Shown: positions 35,658 through 44,714 of the stretch, one piece after another
Layout of the letters: each line of letters begins with the position of its first letter
How positions within the stretch are numbered: position 1 is the stretch's first letter
Assembly: GCA_003134785.1 (NCBI GenBank)
Contig: PLCN01000020.1
Coordinates: 248,001-312,000 of the forward strand
Reading direction: 5' to 3'
Length of the DNA: 64,000 bases
Origin: Spartobacteria bacterium
GTDB lineage: Bacteria > Verrucomicrobiota > Verrucomicrobiia > Chthoniobacterales > UBA10450
Position numbers and translations under genes: made by a program
The notes under the pieces: generated by a model
What the model was told of the DNA's origin: nothing
The model's input: the letters and a program-made list of their open reading frames with translations, nothing else
Databases searched by the model: none

Positions 35658-38276
35658 CTAAGGCGAAGACGGAGAGACGATCTGGTTGTGCTCGCGGGCC
35701 TGGCCGATCGCTTCGTCGAGCAGGGCGATCACCGGATTGATCTGGGCGTCGTAAAGGCCGGAACGCCGAATCAATTCTGCCTCCCGCTTCACCGTCTCGA
35801 GGAAACCGGCAGCTCCTTCCTGCGCCAGAGACTGAGTTGCCTCCTGAAAGCGGGTTAAACCTTCCGGGTCGTTGCGCAGCGCGGCCAGGAGCGGCGCATA
35901 GGTTCGCCGCGCAAGCAAATCACCGCCCCATGAAAGTTTCGCAGCTTCATCCCAGAGTCTGGCGGCTTCAGGCGCATTACCCTGGAGGGCCCGGGCGATT
36001 CCAAGGCGAAAAGCTGAGAAGGCATAAGGATCTTTTTGGTAGGCGGCTTCGAGGTGCGCGACCGCCTCTGCTGGAAGAGGCCCGTCCGCGGGTAGCTTCG
36101 CTTTTTCCAGGAGCATATAAGCGAGGGTCATCCGGCTTGAAGAATCGAGTCGCTTCATGTTTGAACCGACGAGACTCTTGAAGAACTCGGCGGCGCGTGG
36201 ATCGCTTTGGTCCTTCATATAGATTGCCTTCGCGAGCCGGAACCTGACGATGACCGCGCCCGGACTAGCTCCAATCGCGCGATTGAATTCATCGATGGCA
36301 GGGCCGTAATGACCCAGGTTGAAGTAAACAGTTCCCACGCCAACATGCGCGCCGTAGTTGGGCACGTTACGTTGCCGCGAAGCCTTCAAGGCCGCTTCGT
36401 ACTGGTCCATCGCGAGATGGAATCGGCCTTGTTCGAGATAAATGTTGCCGTAACCCACATGAGGGTCGGGTGATTCCGGGTCGATCGTTTCCGCTTGTTT
36501 GTATAGCTCTTCCGCCTTCGAAAAATCAGGATCGACTCCCAAAGCGTAAACATCGCCGAGGCCGACGTAAGCCTGCGCAAGTTTCGCCTGGCCGGAGTAA
36601 TGTTGGGCCGTTGTCGCGTTTTTTCTTTTCGCGATTTCGACTGCCTTGTCGTAGGCCTTGATCGCCTCCGACAGGATAGGTGTATTTCTAGAGTCGCCCG
36701 ACCCATAAGCCTGGCGAACTAGAGCATCTCCGATTCCGAACCACGCCTCCGCTTCGGAGGACTCAAGTCCCGCTGCCTCTTTGAACTTTTGCAGCGCTGG
36801 AGTGTAGTCGCCCGCTTCCAGCATGAAGTTACCAGCATCAAGCAGCTCGCGATACTTGATCTCTTGCCGGGTTCGATAGGCATAAGTCATTAAAGCAGCG
36901 CAACTCATGAGCAAAGCGGTGACGATTCCGAGAGTGATCCTTCGCTGTCGCCGGAGCCGTTGCTGTTGGCTGGCCGCGAGACGCGCGCTGGCTTCGCGTT
37001 CACGGCGGTTGGCGCGGCTAGCCGATGCTACGGCCGTCAGCACGTCGTGAGTTAGCTCCACTCGTCGAACTCCGCCTCGCTCTTCCACGACAAGAAGGCG
37101 CCGCTCAACCAGGTCTGCGATTGCGTTCGAGGCAGCTTCCTTTACCAGGCCGCCGCGCGCGAGCTCCGCCTCAGCCGTGTCCAGAGTAACAGCCTGACGA
37201 TGGCCCGATTCGGAAAGGAGCCGATCCTCGACAAATTCGCGGACGGCAGCGGGATGGTTCGAAAAAGTATCGGAGTAAAATTTTTCGAGGATATGTCCAC
37301 TGCGGCCTTCCAACTGTTCCGCGGCGATGGTTTCTTCACCGGCGGCGAGGCGCTGCGCGTTTAGTTCTGCGCACATGAGACTTAGGAGAGGCGGCACCGC
37401 ATCGATCTCATCGAGGGGGACGTCGGAACGCACTCCGGCGACAAAACGAACGATGGCCGCGCCTATCTCGGCGGAAACAATGGGTGGTTTATCAGGACGC
37501 AGGCTGCCGGGTTCCACCACCGCCTGGACAGCCTGGACGCCACTCAACGGGCGAAGCTCCATCCGGTTATCCATCAAGGCGGGCAGCCGCCGCCGCCACC
37601 GTTCCAGCAGGTGGAGAAAATCTTCGCGCAGGGAAAGCAAGACCTTCGCGGGATGAGCATGATAATCGACCCGCTCCGCCAGCCGGTCGTCCTTTTCAAT
37701 TTGGGCGCGAACTTCCGACGGCATCCGGTTTTCCACGATTGCGGCCAGGGTCTCGCGGAAATCTTCGGCCATGTGATGGCGCGCTTCGCCGAGAGTGAAA
37801 ATTTCCTCGAACTGATCGAAAATGAAGACCGGCCTGACGACTGGAGATCCATCGCTATCGATAAAGCCGAACTCTGCGTCGTGTAGAAGCAACCAGAGGC
37901 TGTTTGCGCCGGCGCAAACATCGGAAAGATCGCCGCGCCCGGCGAGTTGCAGCGATTCGCGCAAGGCCTCGATCATCTGCGCGCCCGGTGATCCGGCATC
38001 CTGGTCATAACGCAAACGAATCCGGACTGGCAGAAGCTCGGCCTCGCGCAGCCGGGGAATAAGACCAGCCTGAATAAGAGATGTTTTTCCCAGACCCGAT
38101 TGCCCGAACAAAACCGTGAGCGGTTTATGCAATACTCGCTCGAAAAACTCCTGGAGTTCCGTGCTTCGGCCAAAGAAGTAACCCTGCGTCTCTTCCGTAA
38201 ACGAACGCAGCCCCAGCCACGGCGACTCGGGATCCGTGCCGCTCGCACGGACGGCGATGCTGCCGGTGGAGCTCAT
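35658..38276 (-). CDS. nSTAND1-like NTPase with transmembrane helix and TPR repeats
   Basis: 872 aa. The N-terminal PWLGLRSFTEETQGYFFGRS is the start typical of nSTAND1 modules. Walker A is GQSGLGKTS (58-66), Walker B-like is VFIFDQFEE (150-158), and helical/winged-helix regions follow to about 430. A transmembrane helix (about 449-470, ITLGIVTALLMSCAALMTYA) and roughly eight TPR-like units (for example AEAWFGIGDALVRQAYGSGD and PHVGYGNIYLEQGRFHLAMD) follow. STAND proteins are signal-triggered switches, often used in anti-phage or stress responses. The ATG at 38276 overlaps the stop of the TIR/SIR2 gene (ATGA), so the two are translationally coupled. The longer frame from 38561 is out of family. 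Confidence 0.85.
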   Translation of the reverse strand: MSSTGSIAVRASGTDPESPWLGLRSFTEETQGYFFGRSTELQEFFERVLHKPLTVLFGQSGLGKTSLIQAGLIPRLREAELLPVRIRLRYDQDAGSPGAQMIEALRESLQLAGRGDLSDVCAGANSLWLLLHDAEFGFIDSDGSPVVRPVFIFDQFEEIFTLGEARHHMAEDFRETLAAIVENRMPSEVRAQIEKDDRLAERVDYHAHPAKVLLSLREDFLHLLERWRRRLPALMDNRMELRPLSGVQAVQAVVEPGSLRPDKPPIVSAEIGAAIVRFVAGVRSDVPLDEIDAVPPLLSLMCAELNAQRLAAGEETIAAEQLEGRSGHILEKFYSDTFSNHPAAVREFVEDRLLSESGHRQAVTLDTAEAELARGGLVKEAASNAIADLVERRLLVVEERGGVRRVELTHDVLTAVASASRANRREREASARLAASQQQRLRRQRRITLGIVTALLMSCAALMTYAYRTRQEIKYRELLDAGNFMLEAGDYTPALQKFKEAAGLESSEAEAWFGIGDALVRQAYGSGDSRNTPILSEAIKAYDKAVEIAKRKNATTAQHYSGQAKLAQAYVGLGDVYALGVDPDFSKAEELYKQAETIDPESPDPHVGYGNIYLEQGRFHLAMDQYEAALKASRQRNVPNYGAHVGVGTVYFNLGHYGPAIDEFNRAIGASPGAVIVRFRLAKAIYMKDQSDPRAAEFFKSLVGSNMKRLDSSSRMTLAYMLLEKAKLPADGPLPAEAVAHLEAAYQKDPYAFSAFRLGIARALQGNAPEAARLWDEAAKLSWGGDLLARRTYAPLLAALRNDPEGLTRFQEATQSLAQEGAAGFLETVKREAELIRRSGLYDAQINPVIALLDEAIGQAREHNQIVSPSSP

Positions 38277-39643
38277 GGCGCGGCGAGCGCGGCCAGCCGT
38301 TTTTGCTGCAACGCATGCAGATGTTTTCCAAAATCTTCGGTTACTTCGCCGCCGGTCAGGCTCGTGGCCTGAACTGTGCGAAAACTGCGCGGCTCCCGTT
38401 TCGTCGCAAGCGGCGAATCGTCGATGATAACCGGGATGTAAAATTCTTCGCCTTCGGAAAACATGGCTTGCCATTCCGCAGCCCAGTTGCGTTCCTGGTG
38501 GAAATATCCCGAAGGCGCATTTTCCGTCGTCTGCGAGATGACGGAGAGAAAAAGAGAGCACCGGCCCTTCACTTCATCTTGCAAATGGTTGGCCCAGTTT
38601 CCGCCCGGTTTCAGCCGTTCGCGGTCATACCAAACGATGCATCCATACTTCTCGAGTCCCGCTTTCAATCTCCGCGCCGCATCCTCGTCTTCCCGGGCGT
38701 AACTCATAAAAATAGCGCCGCCTGGCATCTCCAATTCGGGCGGTGGCACGAACGCCGCGCTGGTGCCTTCCGCAGGCGGATGCTTTTCCCGCCACCGCCG
38801 GCCTAGTTCGGCAACGAATTCCGCGGGATCGACTGACACCACTTGAATGTTTCGGCTCACTCCGCCGAAAAAAAGCACCATGCTCTCGGGCACCGCGCCC
38901 GGCGATCCCACCGCCAGCACCTCCGTGTTGGATCTGGATTCCGAAAGACGGGATTGCTTGGTAATCCGGAGAAAAAAGCGCACCAGCCAGTCAGAAAAAT
39001 TAAGCCCCAGGACCAGCAGGCCATGCTCCTTGAGGTCGCGCGCCAGTTTCTCCATCACCGGCAGGTGTTGATGCAGCGCGCAGACAAATTCGAGCGCATC
39101 TTCCTCCCACACCACATACTCCGGGCTCGGCGAAACGTAGCCCAAAAGATGGTAGACCGTCGCGCGGGTCAGCCCGGTTTTTCGCGATGGAAGATCTTTC
39201 TCTCCCGCTTCGGGGAAAAAGGAAAACCGTTGAGTCAGCGCCTGACCACCGTAGCGCGCGGCATTAAGCGCATTTTCCAGGAGAGGATCAAAGGTGGTCG
39301 TAAGAAAAAGATTAAAAGCGGAGATCGAAGCCAGCTCGCGCAAGGTCGAGCCGGGCGTAGGGCATTCGTCGCGAAGCATGCGTTGGAGCCGGGTGTAGAT
39401 TACGTTGCGCGGCCCACCATTCAGGAGGTGACGGCAAACCACATCGTTCAGGGAAGGGTTAGGCGGCACGCTCTCGAGCGGGACTTGGAGCTTTTCCGCC
39501 AGGCGCGTGGCCAGCCACTGGTAGAGGTTGCGATCGTCGTCTCCGAACGTCACCACGGATTCACCGATCACCGGGATGACCTTGCCCTCTTCGATGAAAG
39601 TCAGCAGGTCTTCCCAGAAGTCGGAATCGATCGGTATGGCCAC
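38273..39643 (-). CDS. SIR2-like/TIR fusion protein
   Basis: 456 aa. Residues about 20-280 show the SIR2_2-type fold (VIPVIGESVV, FLTTTFDPLLENAL, VYHLLGYVS, LLVLGLNFSDWLVRFFLR). The catalytic Asn and His of NADases are replaced (TTTFD 115-119 instead of T-N-Y-D, HLLG 165-168 instead of KLHG). A TIR domain follows (308 to about 440): AIFMSYAREDEDAARRLKAG, WYDRERLKPGGNW, SLFLSVIS and GYFHQERNWA with Glu384 as candidate catalytic residue. It probably senses a nucleotide ligand through the SIR2-like part and acts through TIR (inference). A GTG start is used. It is coupled to the STAND NTPase. Confidence 0.88.
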   Translation of the reverse strand: MAIPIDSDFWEDLLTFIEEGKVIPVIGESVVTFGDDDRNLYQWLATRLAEKLQVPLESVPPNPSLNDVVCRHLLNGGPRNVIYTRLQRMLRDECPTPGSTLRELASISAFNLFLTTTFDPLLENALNAARYGGQALTQRFSFFPEAGEKDLPSRKTGLTRATVYHLLGYVSPSPEYVVWEEDALEFVCALHQHLPVMEKLARDLKEHGLLVLGLNFSDWLVRFFLRITKQSRLSESRSNTEVLAVGSPGAVPESMVLFFGGVSRNIQVVSVDPAEFVAELGRRWREKHPPAEGTSAAFVPPPELEMPGGAIFMSYAREDEDAARRLKAGLEKYGCIVWYDRERLKPGGNWANHLQDEVKGRCSLFLSVISQTTENAPSGYFHQERNWAAEWQAMFSEGEEFYIPVIIDDSPLATKREPRSFRTVQATSLTGGEVTEDFGKHLHALQQKRLAALAAP

Positions 39644-39787
39644 AGTAAATTAGTTTGTTAACGTTATTGGTCTAGTGCTGAACGGCGCAGCATGGTCGGG
39701 GGCGTCAAGTTCCCGCCCAACCAGCGCACCATCATCTTAACGCTTTAATGAATCCCGTCCCACTCCTTCTGCATCCCGGCGGACTCG

Positions 39788-40870
39788 CTAAATCAAATCT
39801 TCGGATTTGACGTGTTCTTCCGCGTAACTCGCTCCGATCTCCTGAAGAAAAGGAATGAGAAGGACATTATCGAGTGCAAAACCGCGTTTGCTTTGAAGCT
39901 TCGCCGAAGCCAGCTCTTCCGGAGTAAAACAATGATCGTAACGCAGGTAGGTAAACCTTTTCGCGGCCAGATCAGCCGGCGCCACATCTTTCAAATCACC
40001 TATTTCCGAATCGATCTCCTCGCCCGCCTTACACAGACCAAGCGTTCGACAAATTACATCCTGCTCGACGCTGATGGAAGACATGAGCGCCTCGGGAATA
40101 GAGCTGATATTGCGGAGCAAGTTCATTTGGTCGCCGCGGAGCAAACCAGAGCCAGTCCGCGATCGACCGGTCCCGACCGAGACCAGGAGCATCTTATCCA
40201 CCCCGGTTTCCCAACCAAGGTTGTAACAGGGCAGCGTGGCCATCAGGTACAACAACAGGGCCGGATTATTGTAAGGGCTGATTCCGCCGTCGACGAAAAC
40301 CTGTAGTTTGCCTCCCAGCTCGATCGTTTCCGGCGGGAAATAGACCGGCGCTGCGGTGCTGGCCCGGACCAGTTGCCACAAAGGGAGATTGAGATTACAA
40401 CCGGGAAGATTCGGGTCATTAAACCTTGCCGCCGGGTTGTTGGAGACAGGCCAGGGTGAACCGGTGGAATGGTTTCGCATGACCAGCGTGAGCAGAGTGC
40501 GAAGTCTCTTCGTGCCGAGGAGAGCCGGCACCTTCCCCTCGCCATCCTCGGACAAGACCCGCTTAAACATGTTGGTAATCGCGAGCGCGTCGAATTTATT
40601 CCAGAAACGACGATAGATTGGAGCGGGCCGGAACATCTCGACCGCGTGGGTCAGGTAAAGCTCCTGCACTTCTTTTACACTCATGCCCCAGGCGAGGCAG
40701 GCCGCAATAATGGCGCCGGTGCTGCTGCCAGCGAGATAGTGAAAATGGTCGGCCAGCACCAACTCCTTGTTACCCGTTTTTTCGCGTAACTGGGCTTCGA
40801 TCCGCGCCAGAATTTCGAGAGAAAAAATTCCGCGGATTCCTCCACCGTCCAAAGCAAGAAGTCGTTTCAT
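39788..40870 (-). CDS. Patatin-like phospholipase (CapV-like)
   Basis: 360 aa. The oxyanion loop is DGGGIRG (8-14), the nucleophile elbow GSSTG (48-52, Ser50), and the catalytic Asp194 lies in VDGG (193-196), so the Ser-Asp dyad is complete. The C-terminal 'LLVSVGTG' and 'KRFTYLRYD' segments fit cytoplasmic patatins of the CapV type. CapV enzymes degrade membrane phospholipids as CBASS effectors, but no cyclic-dinucleotide synthase is nearby. It lies between SLOG and TIR/SIR2 genes in one direction, which suggests that its trigger is another nucleotide-derived signal (inference). Confidence 0.92.
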   Translation of the reverse strand: MKRLLALDGGGIRGIFSLEILARIEAQLREKTGNKELVLADHFHYLAGSSTGAIIAACLAWGMSVKEVQELYLTHAVEMFRPAPIYRRFWNKFDALAITNMFKRVLSEDGEGKVPALLGTKRLRTLLTLVMRNHSTGSPWPVSNNPAARFNDPNLPGCNLNLPLWQLVRASTAAPVYFPPETIELGGKLQVFVDGGISPYNNPALLLYLMATLPCYNLGWETGVDKMLLVSVGTGRSRTGSGLLRGDQMNLLRNISSIPEALMSSISVEQDVICRTLGLCKAGEEIDSEIGDLKDVAPADLAAKRFTYLRYDHCFTPEELASAKLQSKRGFALDNVLLIPFLQEIGASYAEEHVKSEDLI

Positions 40871-40932
40871 TAAGCCGCAGGGATGATTAACCAGATTCTT
40901 CTTGCCGGAAAGGCTGCAGTTCCGACATCGCC

Positions 40933-41466
40933 TTAGAGGAATCGCTCCCGCGCTATCTCGAGGTTGTCAGGATTGATAAGGATCAATGGTTTTTGCAAGG
41001 TCCGCGCGTGGGCCACGACATCCGCGGTCCCGCCCGGCCCGCGCGAGGCCTTCTCATCCCACACCGCAATCATCAAGTTCGCTCCATCTACCGTGACCAG
41101 CCCGCAGCGGAGATAGCCGGCCGGCCGCTCCGCGACGATGGACAAAGTCTCGATGCGCGCGGCCCGATCCAGTAAAGCCCTGGCCCGTTGCCAGGCCCCT
41201 TCGTCAAAATCTTTTTTGAAATCGGCCTCTGGAAAAGGCAATAACGCAACCCATTTCAGATCCGCCTCCAAACACGCCTCGGCGAAGAGTGTATCTGCTC
41301 CACTAGCCACCGACGACCGCCCGATCATCTCGCCACCGATCTCACGACGGAGCGAACCCACGACCTCGCGCAAAAGGCTCGCGACCTTGTTCTCGTCTCG
41401 AAGGTGACGGTGGCCCGTGAATCCGACGATCACGCGGTCGGTGCGCGGTAGGAAGACGCCGTCCAT
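40933..41466 (-). CDS. SLOG-superfamily nucleotide-sensing-like protein
   Basis: 177 aa Rossmannoid protein. It has VIVGFTGHRHL (13-23), SSVASGADTLFAEACLEADL, WVALLPFPEADFKKDF, NLMIAVWDEKASRGPGGTAD and a final KPLILIN. The 'GHR', 'GAD..fae.al' and 'PGGT.d' signatures are those of the SLOG/LOG-like fold linked to nucleotide-derived ligands in conflict systems. It is the first gene of a run towards patatin, TIR/SIR2 and STAND NTPase and diverges from the RipA-like gene. Confidence 0.8.
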   Translation of the reverse strand: MDGVFLPRTDRVIVGFTGHRHLRDENKVASLLREVVGSLRREIGGEMIGRSSVASGADTLFAEACLEADLKWVALLPFPEADFKKDFDEGAWQRARALLDRAARIETLSIVAERPAGYLRCGLVTVDGANLMIAVWDEKASRGPGGTADVVAHARTLQKPLILINPDNLEIARERFL

Positions 41467-41658
41467 CTACTAATCACTATCCTGGAGTTTCTTCATTCTG
41501 CCGCGGGCAACCTGCTAATTCTTAAGGATGGCTTCAACGAGTCAGCGTTAGCTGCGAGGAACAGAAATGTCGAACAAACAGATGGAATAACATTTTTCGT
41601 TTGCCCATCGCATCCCGGTGGAGAATAGGAAAACGGAAAGCTGTATCAAGTCCAGCGC
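41467..41658. promoter_or_regulatory. Divergent promoter region of the conflict cluster
   Basis: 192 bp separate the SLOG gene (minus) from the RipA/SLATT-like gene (plus). It probably drives both directions. No palindrome or standard promoter pair stands out. Confidence 0.4.
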
Positions 41659-42195
41659 ATGTCTAAGACCGACCAATTGAATTCCGATATCCGGGCGACG
41701 CTTTGCCCCGCGCCCGGTGCCGCCCCTCCCAGTTACATGTTACTCGAGCAGTACCGAATTTACCTGCAACTGCTCGACAAAATCGCCGATCGACGACAGA
41801 GCGCGAATTCCTTCTTCCTCAGTATCAACACCGGCCTTTGCGCCTTGCTGGGATACATGTTTACCCGTGAAGTGCCACCTCAGCTAAGACTGCTTTTGTG
41901 GGTGATTCCGTTTCCCGGCATCCTTGTCTCTTACTTCTGGTTCCGCCTGGTCCGATCCTATCGATACCTCAACGCGGCAAAGTTTCGCGTGGTCGAAGCC
42001 ATCGAAGAGCGCCTTCCCCTCGCTCCGTTTGCCGCCGAGTGGATCGCGTTACGAGATGAAGCCGACGCGCATCGATACATCCCTTTGACGACGCTTGAAG
42101 TTTGGATTCCCCGCTGCTTCATGTGCTTATACTCCGCGATCCTCCTCCTGCTCGTCCCCTGGCGTGAAGCAATCGCAGCTTTGTCGCATCATTGA
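41659..42195 (+). CDS. RipA/SLATT-like two-helix membrane protein
   Basis: 178 aa. LLEQYRIYLQLLDKIADRRQ followed by SANSFFLSINTGLCALLGYM is characteristic of small RipA-type/SLATT membrane proteins. Transmembrane helices lie near residues 54-70 and 77-96, and a hydrophobic segment is found at the C-terminus (CFMCLYSAILLLLVPW). SLATT proteins are proposed pore-forming effectors accompanying SMODS or SLOG sensors. The neighbouring SLOG gene fits that pairing. It converges with the DUF4062 gene. Confidence 0.8.
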   Translation: MSKTDQLNSDIRATLCPAPGAAPPSYMLLEQYRIYLQLLDKIADRRQSANSFFLSINTGLCALLGYMFTREVPPQLRLLLWVIPFPGILVSYFWFRLVRSYRYLNAAKFRVVEAIEERLPLAPFAAEWIALRDEADAHRYIPLTTLEVWIPRCFMCLYSAILLLLVPWREAIAALSHH

Positions 42196-42234
42196 TCGTG
42201 ATCGACGCGGACCTGCTGGATGCAGACGCGGCTC

Positions 42235-44064
42235 CTAATTCTGGCTGTTCGCCCGCAGGAATTTCTGCACCGGCGAAGTCGTGCCGTCCTTGTAGGTGAC
42301 TTGCACGCACGCGAACTGGGAATCGGCAGGCACGTAGACGTAAGGGAGATCGTCGCCGATCTGATACATCTTATCGCTCGGTTTGAACTTATAGATCTGG
42401 TCCACCTTATCGCTATTCACCGAGTAGCGGATTTCTTTGATCACCGGGCGAAATGACAACAGCTGGGTGAAGTAGAGCAGGACCTTTCCTTCGTAGTCGC
42501 GAAACGACAGCCACGAACCGATCGTCATGTTGAGAGCCATCTTTCCCTGCGAAAGCTGCTCGTCGCCGGTGGAAAACTTGAGCGTGTAGGGGCCGTTCGT
42601 CTTCTCGTTCTTGTCCACGTACTTTACTTCGATCGTGTGTTCGCCGGGCGGGAGATTCGGCAGCGGGAGGTGGGTGTTGATCATCGCCAGGCCGGTCTGC
42701 GGGTTCTTATACGGCAGATGGCCCGTGGACTGAAAATCGCCTTTCCCGTCGAGTTTGTAGAACAGCTCCTTCACCTTGAAATCCGTTAGAGAAAAAATGA
42801 CGGCCCAGCCGCCGCTGGCGAACTGTGCGGTAAGCGTCACCGGATTTTGGAGGACACTTTCGGGCGTGCTGGTGAGCTTGGCCCAACGAGCTTCCGCGGC
42901 ATCAATCCATTTCTGCGCTTCTTTCTTATCCAGGAAAAATTTCTGGAATTTTCCGGCAGCTTGCGCGGCGCGGAATTTCTCCAGCCATTCTTTTTCCGCG
43001 CGCTGATCGGCCAGCGTCTGATCACCACGCCTGGCCTCGGAATATTCCTGGCTAATCAGCCACGCGAGCGGACCGAAGTCGGGATATTTCTCGGCCAGCT
43101 CCTGGAGTTTCTTCAAGCGCGCGTCGCCATCCTCGAGCAAGGCCAGCGCGGTCTGATAGGAAACGGTGGGCGGCTTGAGCTTGTCGCCAAAGTAACGCAT
43201 GGCCTCGACGGCCCCGGCTTTACCTTCGGCCGCTTTGAGCATGGCCGAATAACTCAGCCACGGATCGAGCGCTTCCAGATTTGCGGAGAGATATTCGGCG
43301 TATTCTTTGCGGGCGGCGGCGAAGTTGCCACCCAGTTCGTGCACCCGCGCATTGTGATAATGCTCCTCGGGAGTTTTCGCCACGGTGATCAGTCCGCCAG
43401 TCGAGGCGAGCGATTCGAAGCGTTCCGCGATCTTCTCAATCGATCCCCCTTCCTTCGCCATCTGCGCCGTCATTTTACCCTGGCTATGCACCAGCCAGAT
43501 GACCAGGAGCGCGATAATGCCGAGCAGAATGGCTACACCCAAAGCCCATTGTCTTACGCCGCGGCGGAGCTTGGTCAGATCGTCGCGCAGCTTGAGGACG
43601 CCCGCCTCTAAAGCCTCACGGCTCGCGAGCGGATGGAAAACATGCGTGTCGGCTTGCAAGACCCCACGATAAGAAGCCTGCAACTGCCGCATCTCTTCCG
43701 GCTCCGGTTCGTGCTGGTCGATCGGGAAGCTTTCGTCCATGAAAAGATACCAGACCTTTTTCCCCTTCTTCCGGGCGTAAAGGGCCTCGTATTGCGTGTA
43801 ACTCGTCCGGCCGAACTCCGGATCCGGCACAGGCGGTTCCGCGCCGTAGCACTGGCCCACGAGCTGGACGACGCCTTTGCATTGATCGATTTGCGTGCGC
43901 AGCATTTGGCGCAGATCGCCGCCTTCCGTGCCGAAGATGTCCTGCCAGACGGGCTCGTATCCCAGAAAGGTCAGCGTGTTAGCGACCAGTTGCCGTGCGC
44001 TGCGCAGCTCCCGGCTCACCGCGGAAATGAAGATCGTCGGACGAGGTGACATCGCCGAATGCAT
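42235..44064 (-). CDS. DUF4062 (TIR-like) membrane protein with TPR-like region
   Basis: 609 aa. PTIFISAVSRELRSARQLVA followed by NTLTFLGYEPVWQDIFGTEG is a DUF4062 start, a divergent TIR-like fold. QIDQCKGVVQLVGQCYGAEP and TQYEALYARKKGKKVWYLFM complete the domain (to about 140). A transmembrane helix (WALGVAILLGIIALLVIWLV, about 171-190), a helical TPR-like region and a C-terminal beta-sandwich (about 410-600) follow. It is probably an inner-membrane protein with the TIR-like domain in the cytoplasm. The ATG at 44064 is used; 44052 is an alternative. Confidence 0.8.
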   Translation of the reverse strand: MHSAMSPRPTIFISAVSRELRSARQLVANTLTFLGYEPVWQDIFGTEGGDLRQMLRTQIDQCKGVVQLVGQCYGAEPPVPDPEFGRTSYTQYEALYARKKGKKVWYLFMDESFPIDQHEPEPEEMRQLQASYRGVLQADTHVFHPLASREALEAGVLKLRDDLTKLRRGVRQWALGVAILLGIIALLVIWLVHSQGKMTAQMAKEGGSIEKIAERFESLASTGGLITVAKTPEEHYHNARVHELGGNFAAARKEYAEYLSANLEALDPWLSYSAMLKAAEGKAGAVEAMRYFGDKLKPPTVSYQTALALLEDGDARLKKLQELAEKYPDFGPLAWLISQEYSEARRGDQTLADQRAEKEWLEKFRAAQAAGKFQKFFLDKKEAQKWIDAAEARWAKLTSTPESVLQNPVTLTAQFASGGWAVIFSLTDFKVKELFYKLDGKGDFQSTGHLPYKNPQTGLAMINTHLPLPNLPPGEHTIEVKYVDKNEKTNGPYTLKFSTGDEQLSQGKMALNMTIGSWLSFRDYEGKVLLYFTQLLSFRPVIKEIRYSVNSDKVDQIYKFKPSDKMYQIGDDLPYVYVPADSQFACVQVTYKDGTTSPVQKFLRANSQN

Positions 44065-44374
44065 ACGAGCCAACGGCAGCCTTTTGCAAGCCTGGAACGA
44101 GGACCGCCACATAACTCAGGCATTTTGCCTGAATGTTTACACTCTGTAGCCGTCGCCCTATGGGCGACGCCGGGCCCACACAACTCAAGCGAATTCACCG
44201 CCCGGAAGTATCGGTTGCGTTTCCCCGAAAGTGGGCGAGGGTCCCCGCCTATTGGATTAAGTCTGTTTTGTTCGTTGCGTGGTAGATCGTCAGCTGAGAT
44301 TCCTCAGTGGTGGTTTGAAACCCGGTTCTCGGGAACGGCTCTGTAGCTGGCAGTTTTTGCTCCAAGAATTAACA
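44065..44374. promoter_or_regulatory. Intergenic region with two hairpins, leader of the RNA-binding protein gene
   Basis: 310 bp without a gene. TCAGGCA-TTT-TGCCTGA (44116-44132) and GTCGCCC-TAT-GGGCGAC (44152-44168, preceded by CTGTAG at 44144) are hairpins; the second is a half copy of the dispersed CTGTAG palindrome family. The remainder is a possible long 5' leader for the RRM gene, as is common in cold-regulated RNA-binding proteins, but no specific element is visible. Confidence 0.5.
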
Positions 44375-44653
44375 ATGAAACTGTACGTAGGTAATCTCTC
44401 TTTTGAGACCACTGAAAACGATCTTCAGGATCTTTTCGAACAACATGGCAAAGTCACTGACGTCGCCTTAATGATGGATCGCACGACCGGCCGCTCCCGC
44501 GGCTTTGCGTTCGTCTCCATGGCCGACACGACCGAAGCCAACGCGGCCATCGCCGCATTCAACGGCAAGGAAGTGCAAGGACGCACCCTGACTGTCAACG
44601 AAGCGCGCGCGCGCGAAGAGCGTCCGCGCCAGTCAGCCGGCAACCGCTACTAA
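44375..44653 (+). CDS. RRM-type RNA-binding protein
   Basis: 92 aa, a single RNA-recognition motif. RNP2 is LYVGNL (3-8) and RNP1 is RGFAFVSM (about 45-52); the tail is short and Arg-rich ([16 protein letters not shown]). It matches the bacterial Rbp/CSP-like glycine-tail-free RRM proteins, which bind single-stranded RNA and are often cold-responsive. The upstream ATG-less frame to 44279 is leader. It is followed by a hairpin and the infA gene. Confidence 0.95.
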   Translation: MKLYVGNLSFETTENDLQDLFEQHGKVTDVALMMDRTTGRSRGFAFVSMADTTEANAAIAAFNGKEVQGRTLTVNEARAREERPRQSAGNRY

Positions 44654-44673
44654 TTAGCGCTATTTGATTCTGC

Positions 44674-44703
44674 GAACCGGCGCTCTGTAAAGGGCGCCGG
44701 TTC
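44674..44703 (+). terminator. Perfect 10-bp hairpin between RRM gene and infA
   Basis: GAACCGGCGC (44674-44683) pairs with GCGCCGGTTC (44694-44703) across a 10-nt loop. No T-run follows, so it may be an attenuator or processing site rather than a full terminator. It ends 11 nt before the infA start and could affect its translation. Confidence 0.55.
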
Positions 44704-44714
44704 TGCAACTCTCC

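Noticed and set aside
38273-39643. Thoeris-like active SIR2 NADase
   Set aside because: The catalytic Asn and His are replaced in the SIR2-like half and the gene order differs from thsA-thsB.
39788-41466. CBASS system because of the CapV-like patatin
   Set aside because: No CD-NTase (SMODS) gene or Cap2/Cap3 is found in the neighbourhood.
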